A stretch of 64,000 bases of DNA. Source: Streptococcus ilei. GTDB taxonomy: Bacteria > Bacillota > Bacilli > Lactobacillales > Streptococcaceae. The notes under the pieces are model-generated. The model worked only from the letters and a program-made list of their open reading frames with translations. It ran no database searches and was not told the origin of the DNA. Below, piece after piece: positions 38,327 to 46,878 of the stretch. The translations under genes and the position numbers were made by a program. Position 1 is the stretch's first letter. Each line of letters opens with the position of its first letter. The stretch covers positions 372,001 through 436,000 of the forward strand of contig NC_022584.1 in NCBI RefSeq assembly GCF_000479335.1, written 5' to 3'.

Positions 38327-39103
38327 ATGAAGATAGAAGATACTATAAAAAAAGCAATCATTTTAGGAGCTACAGGAGGGATTGGCCGGCAGCTAGCGAA
38401 AGAACTGGCAAGAAGTCTGGAGCATCTGGTCTTAGTGGGTCGCGATGCCGACAAACTCTCCCAAGTTCAAAAGGAACTAACTGGGAGCAAGGCGCAACTG
38501 TCAATCCTAACGTTAGATATGCTAGATCAAGTAGCCCTAGAAGCTTTTGTAGAGAACCTAGATGCAGATCTTCTTGTCAATTGTGCGGGACTAGCCTATT
38601 TTTCCATAGGATGTGACCTTGAATCAGCTAGTGAGCAAGACCTCTGGCAAGTCAACTACCATGCTCCAGTCCAACTAATCAAGCAGGTGGTGAAGAAGAA
38701 TCAGAAGATCCACTTGGTCCAGCTGTCATCTCTGGCTGCTCTTTTTCCTCATCCCTATTTAGCAGCCTACAGTGCCAGTAAGGCTGCCTTGCAGACCTAC
38801 ACTCTTGCTCTCCAGGAGGAACTGAAGCAATCAGATTCACCGATTCAGCTAGGTCTCTATATTCTTGGACCAGTCCAAACAGCTATTCTTCCTCCCAAAC
38901 TAGTAGAAGCATTGGGTGGCGGTCGCTTGCAGATGAAGCCTGAGAAAGTCGCTCAGCAGTTGATTCGATTCATAGAAAGAGATACTTCCTATGCTGTTAT
39001 CGGCCTTCGCTATCGCTTGCTCGTTTTGCTAGGTCGTCTGCTTCCCCAAAGATGGATCATTCGTCTCCTTGCACGGTATTTACGAAAGGGACTTACTAGA
39101 TGA
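38327..39103 (+). CDS. Short-chain dehydrogenase/reductase
   Basis: 258 aa, classical SDR. Rossmann motif GATGGIGRQLAKELA, NCAGLAYF (NNAG equivalent), catalytic Ser in VQLSSLAALF and YSASK (Tyr-Lys). The C-terminal about 30 residues (RYRLLVLLGRLLPQRWIIRLLARYLRKG) are hydrophobic and basic, suggesting membrane association, as in DltE/YqjQ-like SDRs acting on lipids. Overlaps the GT2 gene by 4 nt. First of four coupled genes. Confidence 0.9.
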   Translation: MKIEDTIKKAIILGATGGIGRQLAKELARSLEHLVLVGRDADKLSQVQKELTGSKAQLSILTLDMLDQVALEAFVENLDADLLVNCAGLAYFSIGCDLESASEQDLWQVNYHAPVQLIKQVVKKNQKIHLVQLSSLAALFPHPYLAAYSASKAALQTYTLALQEELKQSDSPIQLGLYILGPVQTAILPPKLVEALGGGRLQMKPEKVAQQLIRFIERDTSYAVIGLRYRLLVLLGRLLPQRWIIRLLARYLRKGLTR

Positions 39104-40242
39104 AATTTTTATTTATATTTTTAGGCGTTGCTTATCTTCTCTTATTTCTCATCCGTTGGTTACTGTCCTTCATTTATTATAAAAAAGGCCAGTCTCATAT
39201 TGCAGACTTCCCAGAAGAGCTTTTTACAGTGGTCCAACCCATCCTCTCTGGGGATCCTCGTTTAGCGAATGATTTGCTGGCCAATCTCCAGCAAACAGAA
39301 GCAGTAGAATTCTACTGGTTGATTGACCAGTCTGATACAGAAGCCCAGCGAGTAGCAGATCAGATTTGCCAAGATGCTTCCTTTGCCCAACGCATTCGAA
39401 TCTTTCTCATTGAAGACGTCCCTCAAGGGATTAATCCCAAGAGTTACAAGATTGAGCAGGTTGTAGAGGAGCTGACCCGGCCTTACCTGATTGTTTTGGA
39501 CGATGATAGTGTGATTGATTTTTCTAAAATGGGTGAGTTGACTGCCTATCTGGGTCAAGAGGTCATTCTGACAGGTATTCCCTATAACCAAGAAAGAAGT
39601 AATTTCTGGTCCAAGCTGGTTGCAGCATTCGTCAATGGCAATTCCTTTATTACCTATTTTACTATGGCAGAAGTTGAGGCGAATCACTCCATCAACGGGA
39701 TGTTTTATATCCTACCGGTAGAACTTGCAAAGGAGCAGGGGCTCTTCACAGCGATTAAGGATTATCTATGTGATGATTTAGCTGTGGCCGATTTTTTAAG
39801 GAGTAAAGGAGTATCCATTGTCCAAACACGGGTCACCTGCAATGTTCGAACCACTATCAAGGATGCCAAGCAATACCTGCTCCAGATGAAGCGATGGCTT
39901 CTCTTTAGCTCTATCTATCTCAAAGAACACATGGACTGGAAGGTCTTTTGTCTCATTGGTTTACCTAGTTTTATGCCTTTTACAGGCTTCATCCTAAGTC
40001 TGTTTTTAGGTTGGCCTTATCTTCTTCTAGGCTTGAGTTTACTACTATTCAAGGCAGTATGGATGCTCCTCTATCGACAAAGCATTCTATCCAATCGCCT
40101 ACACTTGGATGAAGTCGCCTACGAAGTGCTGAGTGATTTCCTGCTTCCTTGGCTCTTTGTCTATGTTCTAGTGACTCCTCCTGTGATTAATTGGCGGGGG
40201 CGGAAGATTCGTGTGACAGATGGAAGGATTCGTTATGAGTAA
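39100..40242 (+). CDS. Membrane glycosyltransferase family 2 (ceramide-glucosyltransferase-like)
   Basis: 380 aa. One N-terminal membrane helix, GT-A domain with VVQPILSGDPRL, LIVLDDDSVID (metal-binding DDD), then CDDLAVADFLRSKG and the acceptor motif LLQMKRW (Q-x-x-R-W type), followed by two or three C-terminal helices. This order matches processive or lipid-acceptor GT2 enzymes such as ceramide glucosyltransferases and HpnI. Donor and acceptor are inferred only. ATGA coupled to the SDR gene, 8-nt overlap with the next gene. Confidence 0.88.
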   Translation: MKFLFIFLGVAYLLLFLIRWLLSFIYYKKGQSHIADFPEELFTVVQPILSGDPRLANDLLANLQQTEAVEFYWLIDQSDTEAQRVADQICQDASFAQRIRIFLIEDVPQGINPKSYKIEQVVEELTRPYLIVLDDDSVIDFSKMGELTAYLGQEVILTGIPYNQERSNFWSKLVAAFVNGNSFITYFTMAEVEANHSINGMFYILPVELAKEQGLFTAIKDYLCDDLAVADFLRSKGVSIVQTRVTCNVRTTIKDAKQYLLQMKRWLLFSSIYLKEHMDWKVFCLIGLPSFMPFTGFILSLFLGWPYLLLGLSLLLFKAVWMLLYRQSILSNRLHLDEVAYEVLSDFLLPWLFVYVLVTPPVINWRGRKIRVTDGRIRYE

Positions 40243-40891
40243 GATGAAGTCCTATCTAGACCGTTTGTCTGCTTTGTCTCTTGATCAGACCATGCTAGAC
40301 TCTGATCGCTTGGTCCTCTTTCTTAGTGGGAGCAGTGATATCACTTGTGCTGGGCTGACAGCTGGACAACTAGATCTCCTCCATGCTATTTGTCCATCTG
40401 GCTATTCAGTAGTAGCCAGTAATTTCCCCTTCAATCAAGATTTTGAACACATAGAGTTTCCTCAGGTATCCCTCTTGTCGGCTGCTGCGTCCAATATCAT
40501 CTACTATTGGCATACGATATTGAACCCGCGTTTCCTAAAGTTGTTACAGGAGCACTTGTCTCCCTTGTTGGAAGCGCAGGAAGTAGTTCTTGTTTGTAAG
40601 AGTTCAGGGGTCAATATGCTGACCCAGTGGCTCAGAAGTTTAGGCAATCAGGTCACCCTTCCAAGATTGCGCGTGATAGCGCTTGGACCTGTATCCCAGC
40701 TTCTCTTAAGTCAAAAGGATATAGAACTGCTAGTCATCAAAGGAAAGAAAGATCCTTATTCACGTATTCTGGATCGCCACTCAGCGGATATTCAAGTGGA
40801 TACGGATCATTATAGCTATGAATACAGAGAAGATGTGAAAGGAATCATCTATGACTGGATTAGACAAAGTGATAAAAATCGATGTGATTAG
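40235..40891 (+). CDS. Alpha/beta-hydrolase-like protein of the glycolipid-type cluster
   Basis: 218 aa from ATG 40235 (GGAAGGA upstream). The pattern LVLFLSGSSDI, then VVLVCKSSGVNMLTQWL (possible nucleophile elbow with Ser in CKSSG), IKGKKDPYS (acid loop) and DTDHYSYEY (late His) follows an alpha/beta hydrolase, but the elbow is not a perfect G-x-S-x-G, so activity is uncertain. No signal peptide. Overlaps both neighbours, so it is made together with the two glycosyltransferases. Confidence 0.65.
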   Translation: MSKMKSYLDRLSALSLDQTMLDSDRLVLFLSGSSDITCAGLTAGQLDLLHAICPSGYSVVASNFPFNQDFEHIEFPQVSLLSAAASNIIYYWHTILNPRFLKLLQEHLSPLLEAQEVVLVCKSSGVNMLTQWLRSLGNQVTLPRLRVIALGPVSQLLLSQKDIELLVIKGKKDPYSRILDRHSADIQVDTDHYSYEYREDVKGIIYDWIRQSDKNRCD

Positions 40892-42134
40892 CGTTCCCTT
40901 TAGTGGCCATTTATTCCCAACCTTGACTCTGGTGAAGCCCTTGCTGGAGGATCCGCGTTTTCAGATCCGTGTTATTACAGGTTTTCAGAAAAAGGCATTG
41001 GTTGAGCGGATTGGTTTTGACTGCCTTGCCTTGTTTCCTGATCGTCCGACAGTGATGGAAGATATAGCGAATACATCAAAGCAAGCAAATCTATTTATCA
41101 TGTACCAACAATTAATGGCCAATAGCAGGCTGGTTCCAGAAGTTTTCGACGAAATAAATCGAATTTGGAACTCTGAGGGAAAACCAGACTTGGTTATTGC
41201 AGATTTTGTAGCAGCTCCTGCTGGTATGTTAGCAGATCGTTTAGAAATCCCCTGGATTACGACCATTCCAAGCCCAGTGGCGATTGAGAGTCGCACGACC
41301 ACCCCTGCTTATCTAGGTGGCTGGAAACCACACCAGGGAATCTTCTACAAGTGGAGAGATGCAATGGGCAGGCAGTTCATTCGTCTGGCAAAGAAAGTTG
41401 GACTTGCGCTGGTTAAGAAGAATCTTGTTACCCTAGCGGACTTCAAATTGTACCGTGAAGACGGGTTAGAAGCGATCTATTCTCCCTATTCAATTTTAGC
41501 TCTGGGCATGAAAGAGTTGGAGTTTCGAGACGATTTTCCACCCCAGCTCAAATGGGTTGGTTATCGCTGTCTATCTTTTGACCGACTTCCCCAAGAACAG
41601 AAGCAGTATCTTACGACCTCTAAAAAGCGTATCTTCGTCACTTGCGGGACTCATTTAAAATGGGAAAAAGAGCGGATGGTGGAGTTGGCAAAGCTTTTGA
41701 GCCAAGAATATCCTGACTATGTCTTCTACGTAACCTTAGGCGACTCTGCTGGTTTGGAGCATACACCAAGGATCTTGTCGGAGAATCTTCTGATCTTTGA
41801 TTACCTCCCTTATTCAGATGTTTTGGAACAGATGGATTTTGCTATTCATCATGCAGGTGCAGGGATCCTGATGGGTTGTATTGAGCAGGGCATTCCAAGT
41901 CTGATTTTGCCCCAGGACTATGACCAGTTTGACAATGCGGTTCGGGCTGAGTTATTCCAAGTAGGATTAGTTTCTCGTAAAAAGACGGAATCTGAAGTCT
42001 TGCGCTTATTTAATGAATTGGTTTCTCGAGAAGATTGGTCACACTTAAAGGCTCTTGCTCAGAAAAGCAAAGGCTACCAGCCAACAAAGATTCTTTATCA
42101 AGAAATAGAGAGACTATTGAAAGTGAAGTTATAG
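40851..42134 (+). CDS. GT1-family (MGT/UGT-type) glycosyltransferase
   Basis: 427 aa, GT-B fold. N-terminal IDVISVPFSGHLFPTLTLVKPL is the acceptor-binding start of macrolide/sterol/rhamnolipid-type GT1 enzymes; the donor-binding signature HHAGAGILMGCIEQGIPSLILPQ followed by DQFDNAVRAE is complete. AAAGGA supports ATG 40851; a GTG at 40869 is an alternative. The sugar is unknown. Final gene of the SDR-GT2-hydrolase-GT1 cluster. Confidence 0.88.
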   Translation: MTGLDKVIKIDVISVPFSGHLFPTLTLVKPLLEDPRFQIRVITGFQKKALVERIGFDCLALFPDRPTVMEDIANTSKQANLFIMYQQLMANSRLVPEVFDEINRIWNSEGKPDLVIADFVAAPAGMLADRLEIPWITTIPSPVAIESRTTTPAYLGGWKPHQGIFYKWRDAMGRQFIRLAKKVGLALVKKNLVTLADFKLYREDGLEAIYSPYSILALGMKELEFRDDFPPQLKWVGYRCLSFDRLPQEQKQYLTTSKKRIFVTCGTHLKWEKERMVELAKLLSQEYPDYVFYVTLGDSAGLEHTPRILSENLLIFDYLPYSDVLEQMDFAIHHAGAGILMGCIEQGIPSLILPQDYDQFDNAVRAELFQVGLVSRKKTESEVLRLFNELVSREDWSHLKALAQKSKGYQPTKILYQEIERLLKVKL

Positions 42135-42197
42135 AAGAAGTGGAGGGGAGACTCCTCTTTGCTTTCTTCTAAAAACCTTCTATTATTGAACATAAAA

Positions 42198-42372
42198 AAG
42201 AGGCTGGGCATAAAGTGTCCAGTCTCTTATATATGATAGTTATAACTGCAAGACGCAGTAGCTGATTGGCATCTTTGTTCGCCTTTTAAGCTCCAAAGAT
42301 GACCTAATCAGCCTTGCGGGGGTGGGCCAACGAACGATTTTTATTCAAAATTCGTTCTGTCCTACTCCCCTT
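42198..42372 (+). repeat. Divergent copy of the AGAGGCTGGGAC...GTCC-ACTC repeat
   Basis: Starts AAGAGGCTGGGCATAAAG with its own hairpin (GAGGCTGG / CCAGTCTC), continues through GCAAGACGCAGTAGCTGATTGG and ends AACGAACGATTTTTATTC...GTCCTACTCCCC. Same order of blocks as the element at 50541-50727 but strongly diverged in the middle. It fills the gap between the GT1 gene and plsY and may act as the terminator for both. Confidence 0.65.
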
Positions 42373-43009
42373 TTTGTTTTTGATGGGTGATGTTTTTGCC
42401 CCAAGTGACGATGTTTTCATTCTTGTTAAGGATTCGTTTGATGTTGTCCTTGTGGCGGATGATTATCAAGGTCGCCAGTGCGAGGACGACGATGGTGAAA
42501 ATCAGATCGTAGCTTGGGAGAATCCAACCAGTCAGTGGGAGGATGAGGACTCCGATACTGGCCAGAATAGCGACCGTCACACTTGAAAAGGAAATCATAC
42601 TTGTCAAATAGAGGCTAGTAAAGAAATAAATAGCTAAGATAAATAGAAAGAGAGGGGAGAAGCCGATGAGGACCCCTGCACTGGTTGCTACTGCCTTGCC
42701 TCCTTTAAAGCCTGCAAAAATCGGGAAGGTGTGCCCAAGGACCGCTAAAAGACCAAAGATCATAGGAGAAATTCCTGAAACCCCAAAAATGGTCGGCAAT
42801 AAAACAGCCAAGGTTCCCTTGAGGAAATCAACAGCAAAGACGACCAGACCTGCCTTCGTCCCTAAAATGCGGAAGGTATTGGTGGTCCCTGTATTTCCAG
42901 AACCGTGTTCCCGTAGATTGATGTTAAAGAAGGCTTTCCCAATCCACAAACCAGAAGGGATAGAGCCTAATAAGTAGGCTAATACGAGTAAAAGAATTGT
43001 TTTCATCAT
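42362..43009 (-). CDS. plsY: Glycerol-3-phosphate acyltransferase PlsY
   Basis: Membrane acyltransferase using acyl-phosphate to make lysophosphatidic acid. 215 aa, multi-pass. Motifs: [12 protein letters not shown] near the N-terminus, [18 protein letters not shown], and [14 protein letters not shown]. Divergent from parE, as in pneumococcus. Its 3' end meets the repeat at 42198-42372. Confidence 0.96.
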   Translation of the reverse strand: MMKTILLLVLAYLLGSIPSGLWIGKAFFNINLREHGSGNTGTTNTFRILGTKAGLVVFAVDFLKGTLAVLLPTIFGVSGISPMIFGLLAVLGHTFPIFAGFKGGKAVATSAGVLIGFSPLFLFILAIYFFTSLYLTSMISFSSVTVAILASIGVLILPLTGWILPSYDLIFTIVVLALATLIIIRHKDNIKRILNKNENIVTWGKNITHQKQKGE

Positions 43010-43194
43010 AATTTCATTATATCAAAATTGCTTTGAATGAAAAAGAAAATTTCGTCCATAATTGTCACATCGGATAGTCGGTTAAAGCTAATCGCACTTA
43101 AATGGGCTACTGAAAGGGAGGGAAGAAAGAAAAATTTTGCAAAATTTCCTAAAAAGCTGTAATATAGAAAAGATGAACAAACAGGAGGTTCCTT

Positions 43195-45144
43195 GTGTCT
43201 AAAAAGGAAATCAACATTAATAATTACAATGACGATGCCATTCAGGTACTAGAAGGGTTGGATGCGGTTCGTAAACGTCCAGGGATGTATATCGGATCGA
43301 CAGATGGAAATGGTCTCCACCATTTGGTCTGGGAAATTGTCGACAATGCCGTCGATGAAGCTCTATCAGGTTTTGGTTCTCAAATTGACGTTACCATTAA
43401 TAAGGACGGGTCTCTATCTGTAGCTGACCAAGGTCGGGGGATGCCGACAGGGATGCATGCGATGGGCAAACCAACCGTTGAGGTTATCTTTACGGTTCTC
43501 CACGCTGGAGGGAAGTTTGGTCAAGGTGGCTATAAGACCTCTGGTGGTCTCCACGGGGTGGGGTCTTCCGTCGTGAATGCCCTCTCTAGCTGGCTTGAGG
43601 TTGAGATCACTCGTGATGGAGCGGTCTACAAACAACGCTTTGAAGATGGCGGTAAGCCTGTTACCACTCTTGAGAAGATAGGAACGGCCCCTAAGTCGAA
43701 GACTGGGACTAAGGTTACTTTCATGCCGGATCCAACTATTTTCTCAACGACGGATTTCAAGTTTAATACCATTGCAGAACGGATCAAAGAATCAGCCTTC
43801 TTGCTTAAAGACGTAACGCTGACGCTGACAGACCTACGTAAGGAAGAAGACAACTATGTGGCCTTCCATTACGAGAATGGGGTTCAGGATTTCGTTGAGT
43901 ACTTAAATGAAGATAAGGAAACCTTGACGCCGGTTCTTTACTTTAATGGAGAATCAGAAGGCTTCCAAGTAGAAGTCGCTCTCCAATACAATGATGGCTA
44001 TTCTGACAACATCTTGTCCTTTGTTAATAATGTCCGCACTAAGGATGGGGGAACCCACGAGACCGGTCTTAAGACAGCCATTACCAAGGCCATGAACGAC
44101 TATGCAAGAAAGACAGGTCTCCTCAAAGAAAAAGACAAGAACCTAGAGGGATCAGACTATCGTGAAGGCCTTTCCGCTGTTCTTTCGATCTTGGTTCCAG
44201 AAGCCCATTTGCAGTTTGAAGGGCAAACCAAGGACAAACTAGGAAGTCCTTTGGCTCGTCCAGTTGTTGATGGGATTGTAGCTGACAAGTTGACCTTCTT
44301 CCTCATGGAAAATGGGGAATTAGCTTCCAATCTGATTCGCAAGGCCATCAAGGCTCGGGATGCGCGTGAAGCCGCTCGGAAGGCGCGTGATGAGAGTCGT
44401 AATGGGAAGAAGAATAAGAAGGATAAGGGACTCTTATCTGGTAAATTGACCCCGGCCCAGTCCAAGAATGCTGCTAAGAATGAACTCTATCTAGTCGAAG
44501 GAGACTCAGCCGGTGGATCGGCCAAGCAAGGTCGAGACCGTAAGTTCCAAGCCATCCTTCCACTTCGAGGGAAGGTTCTCAATACTGAGAAGGCCAATAT
44601 GAGCGATATCCTCAAAAACGAGGAAATCAACACCATGATCTATACCATCGGTGCTGGAGTTGGGGCTGACTTTACAATCGAAGATGCCAACTATGACAAG
44701 ATTATCATTATGACCGATGCGGATACGGATGGGGCACACATCCAGACCTTGCTCCTCACTTTCTTCTATCGCTATATGCGTCCCTTGGTTGAAGCAGGAC
44801 GTGTTTATATTGCCATGCCTCCTCTTTATAAGATGTCTAAAGGCAAAGGCAAGAAAGAAGAAGTGGCTTATGCTTGGACAGATAGTGAATTGGAAGACCT
44901 GCGTCGGACCTTTGGCCGTGGGGCAACTCTCCAACGTTACAAAGGGTTGGGGGAGATGAATGCGGACCAACTTTGGGAAACCACCATGAACCCAGAAACC
45001 CGCACCTTGATTCGTGTCACCATTGATGACTTAGCGCGTGCAGAACGCCGCGTCTCGGTCCTAATGGGTGATAAGGCTGCACCTCGCCGCCAATGGATCG
45101 AAGATAACGTTAAGTTTACCTTGGAAGAAACGACAGCGTTTTAA
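43195..45144 (+). CDS. parE: DNA topoisomerase IV subunit B
   Basis: ATPase subunit of topoisomerase IV (chromosome decatenation). 649 aa, begins at GTG 43195 with AGGAGG upstream. GHKL ATPase motifs EIVDNAVDEALSG, DQGRGMPTG and GGLHGVGSSVVNAL, then the TOPRIM domain with EGDSAGGSAKQGRDR and DADTDGAHI. C-terminal QRYKGLGEMNADQLWETTM is normal. Its partner parC lies 1.7 kb downstream, separated by two unrelated genes. Confidence 0.97.
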   Translation: MSKKEININNYNDDAIQVLEGLDAVRKRPGMYIGSTDGNGLHHLVWEIVDNAVDEALSGFGSQIDVTINKDGSLSVADQGRGMPTGMHAMGKPTVEVIFTVLHAGGKFGQGGYKTSGGLHGVGSSVVNALSSWLEVEITRDGAVYKQRFEDGGKPVTTLEKIGTAPKSKTGTKVTFMPDPTIFSTTDFKFNTIAERIKESAFLLKDVTLTLTDLRKEEDNYVAFHYENGVQDFVEYLNEDKETLTPVLYFNGESEGFQVEVALQYNDGYSDNILSFVNNVRTKDGGTHETGLKTAITKAMNDYARKTGLLKEKDKNLEGSDYREGLSAVLSILVPEAHLQFEGQTKDKLGSPLARPVVDGIVADKLTFFLMENGELASNLIRKAIKARDAREAARKARDESRNGKKNKKDKGLLSGKLTPAQSKNAAKNELYLVEGDSAGGSAKQGRDRKFQAILPLRGKVLNTEKANMSDILKNEEINTMIYTIGAGVGADFTIEDANYDKIIIMTDADTDGAHIQTLLLTFFYRYMRPLVEAGRVYIAMPPLYKMSKGKGKKEEVAYAWTDSELEDLRRTFGRGATLQRYKGLGEMNADQLWETTMNPETRTLIRVTIDDLARAERRVSVLMGDKAAPRRQWIEDNVKFTLEETTAF

Positions 45145-45197
45145 AGATTCTATTTTTATTTAATTGATTTGTTAATAAATTAGTGGAGAAATATCCT

Positions 45198-45602
45198 ATG
45201 GCAAATAGTATGAATAAAGAGCAGGTAAAGCAAGCTCTTGAGAGTGGGTACGGAAGGTCTAAAGCCTTATTAAATGATAAAGATAAATTAGATAAATTTT
45301 TGCGCGGGTTAGAGACAAAGATTGAAGAAATTCCAATGATTGGAAAGGAGTTGTCTATTATTCCAGTCATGATATCTTTAGTAAAAAATTTTGCAGAAGG
45401 AAAATATACTTCTGTCCCCTATGGAACCATTTTAGCTGTTACTAGTGCGCTTATTTATTTTGCGTCTCCAATTGATCTTATTCCTGACTTTATTCCAGGT
45501 GTTGGATATGTAGATGACATGGCAGTTGTTTCGTTTTGTTTGTCTATGGTAAAAAAAGACATAGAGTCCTATAAAGAATGGCGTCAATCAAATGACAAGT
45601 GA
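45198..45602 (+). CDS. YkvA-family protein (DUF1232)
   Basis: 134 aa from ATG 45198 (GGAG 9 nt upstream; an upstream in-frame GTG is less likely). The C-terminal YFASPIDLIPDFIPGVGYVDDMAVV is the DUF1232 signature, a short membrane-associated hairpin. Function unknown. Codon use is more AT-rich than parE/parC, which suggests a later arrival between them. Confidence 0.85.
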   Translation: MANSMNKEQVKQALESGYGRSKALLNDKDKLDKFLRGLETKIEEIPMIGKELSIIPVMISLVKNFAEGKYTSVPYGTILAVTSALIYFASPIDLIPDFIPGVGYVDDMAVVSFCLSMVKKDIESYKEWRQSNDK

Positions 45603-45724
45603 TAAGAGTGGAGATTATAATTCACTTTATTCAGCTGTCTAAGTTTCTAAAAAATACAATCATAAAAATAATCTAAATAGATTTTTAATTTAAAATGTAG
45701 GTTCAACTATAAAAAGGTATTAAA

Positions 45725-46543
45725 ATGAGAACTGATACAGAAATTATGACTCTGATTTTGCAGATAGCTGATAACTTGAAAGCGGAAGCAGTGGCTTTAT
45801 CCGGATCGCGGATCAATCCACAGACCCAAAAAGATGAGTTTCAAGATTATGACGTGGTCTATATAGTTGAGAATCTGGAAGAGCTGATTTCAGATTTATC
45901 TTGGCTAAACCGGTTTGGTAACCGTCTGATTGAACAGCACAATTTACTTGGTCATCGATACCTTTATCTTATGCTCTTTGAAGATGGCAACCGCATCGAT
46001 TTGACACTCTGTCCCAAGGAACACATCCAAGAGTGGGTGGACAGCGAGGCAGGTTTCAAAGTCTTAAAAGACGACAAAGGCTTGTTTGAAGCTTATCTAC
46101 CTAATCCGAAGCGATACTGGACTGCTCCGCCCTCCGAAGAGGAATTTGCAGCATCCTGCAATGAATTTTGGTGGGTATCGACTTATGTCGTCAAGGGCAT
46201 TCGAAGAAATCAAATGGTCTATGCGGCTGACCACCTCTATAGCATTTGCCAGCAAGAACTTTTGAAGGTCTTGGCTTGGCAGGTAGCAAGTGCTCGGGGT
46301 ACCGTAGACATCGGAAAGAACTACAAGTATCTCTTTCAATATCTACCAGCGGAGCAAGAGAAGGAGTTCTCTAATCTGCTTGATTTATCTAGTTTAGAGA
46401 AGGTCACTCAGTCTTTGTTTTCTACCATGAAGCTATTCAATTGTGAAGCGCAAAAATTGGCAAAAAAGATGGGGTTTGCCTACAATCACATAGAGGCTAA
46501 GAAGATGATGGCTTATGCCGAGGAGAAACTGTCGAATCATTGA
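45725..46543 (+). CDS. Aminoglycoside 6-adenylyltransferase-like nucleotidyltransferase (AadE/AadK family)
   Basis: 272 aa, slightly shorter than ANT(6) enzymes. N-terminal nucleotidyltransferase motif ALSGSRINPQTQKDEFQDYDVV (GSR...DYD) and a second acidic site NRIDLTLCPKEH, then a helical C-terminal domain (YAADHLYSICQQELLKVLAWQ, NYKYLFQYLP). The family adenylylates streptomycin at O-6, but chromosomal homologues are often not resistance determinants, so substrate is open. Sits between parE and parC. Confidence 0.85.
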   Translation: MRTDTEIMTLILQIADNLKAEAVALSGSRINPQTQKDEFQDYDVVYIVENLEELISDLSWLNRFGNRLIEQHNLLGHRYLYLMLFEDGNRIDLTLCPKEHIQEWVDSEAGFKVLKDDKGLFEAYLPNPKRYWTAPPSEEEFAASCNEFWWVSTYVVKGIRRNQMVYAADHLYSICQQELLKVLAWQVASARGTVDIGKNYKYLFQYLPAEQEKEFSNLLDLSSLEKVTQSLFSTMKLFNCEAQKLAKKMGFAYNHIEAKKMMAYAEEKLSNH

Positions 46544-46763
46544 TTCAATCATCTATTTTAAACACCTTAAACTACAGAAAGGACCGTTTAGTTATTTGTA
46601 GTAACTGAACACGACCTACATTCTTTTATCATTACACATACTCTACATTCTTTGAAAGGAGTTGAACACGCCCTAAAGGTGTGTGAAGCTCTTGATTCAA
46701 TCATTTAACAACGTATTTAAAACTACAGAAAGGATCGTTTAGTTATTTGTAGTAACTGAACAC
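46541..46763 (+). repeat. Tandem duplication upstream of parC (150-bp period)
   Basis: The 45-bp block AAACTACAGAAAGGA...GTAACTGAACACG occurs at 46569-46613 and again at 46719-46763 with one base difference. TGATTCAATCAT precedes both copies (46541 and 46692). The first copy begins within the stop region of the adenylyltransferase gene. The second copy is the start of the parC structured leader. Confidence 0.85.
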
Positions 46764-46878
46764 GGGACTAATTTCCTAGGAAAAAAGATAAATCGCTTTG
46801 GGTTCATGGAACCCTGCATCGATTTCCTATTTTTCTACAGAAATTTTCGGCAAGCCGAAACGTCCCTTTGTATCTTAT
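46719..46878 (+). promoter_or_regulatory. Structured parC leader, homologous to the deoD leader
   Basis: Shares the ordered blocks ACAGAAAGGA, hairpin (GTTTAGTTA / TAACTGAAC), ACGGG, AAAAAAGATAAA, stem (AAATCG / CGATTT enclosing GGGTTC-ATG-GAACCC), TTTCCTATTTTTC and CCCTTTGTATCTTA with 15519-15660. Stem sequences differ while pairing is kept. An additional hairpin TTTCGGC-AA-GCCGAAA (46845-46860) is inserted here. No Shine-Dalgarno precedes the parC ATG. Confidence 0.6.
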
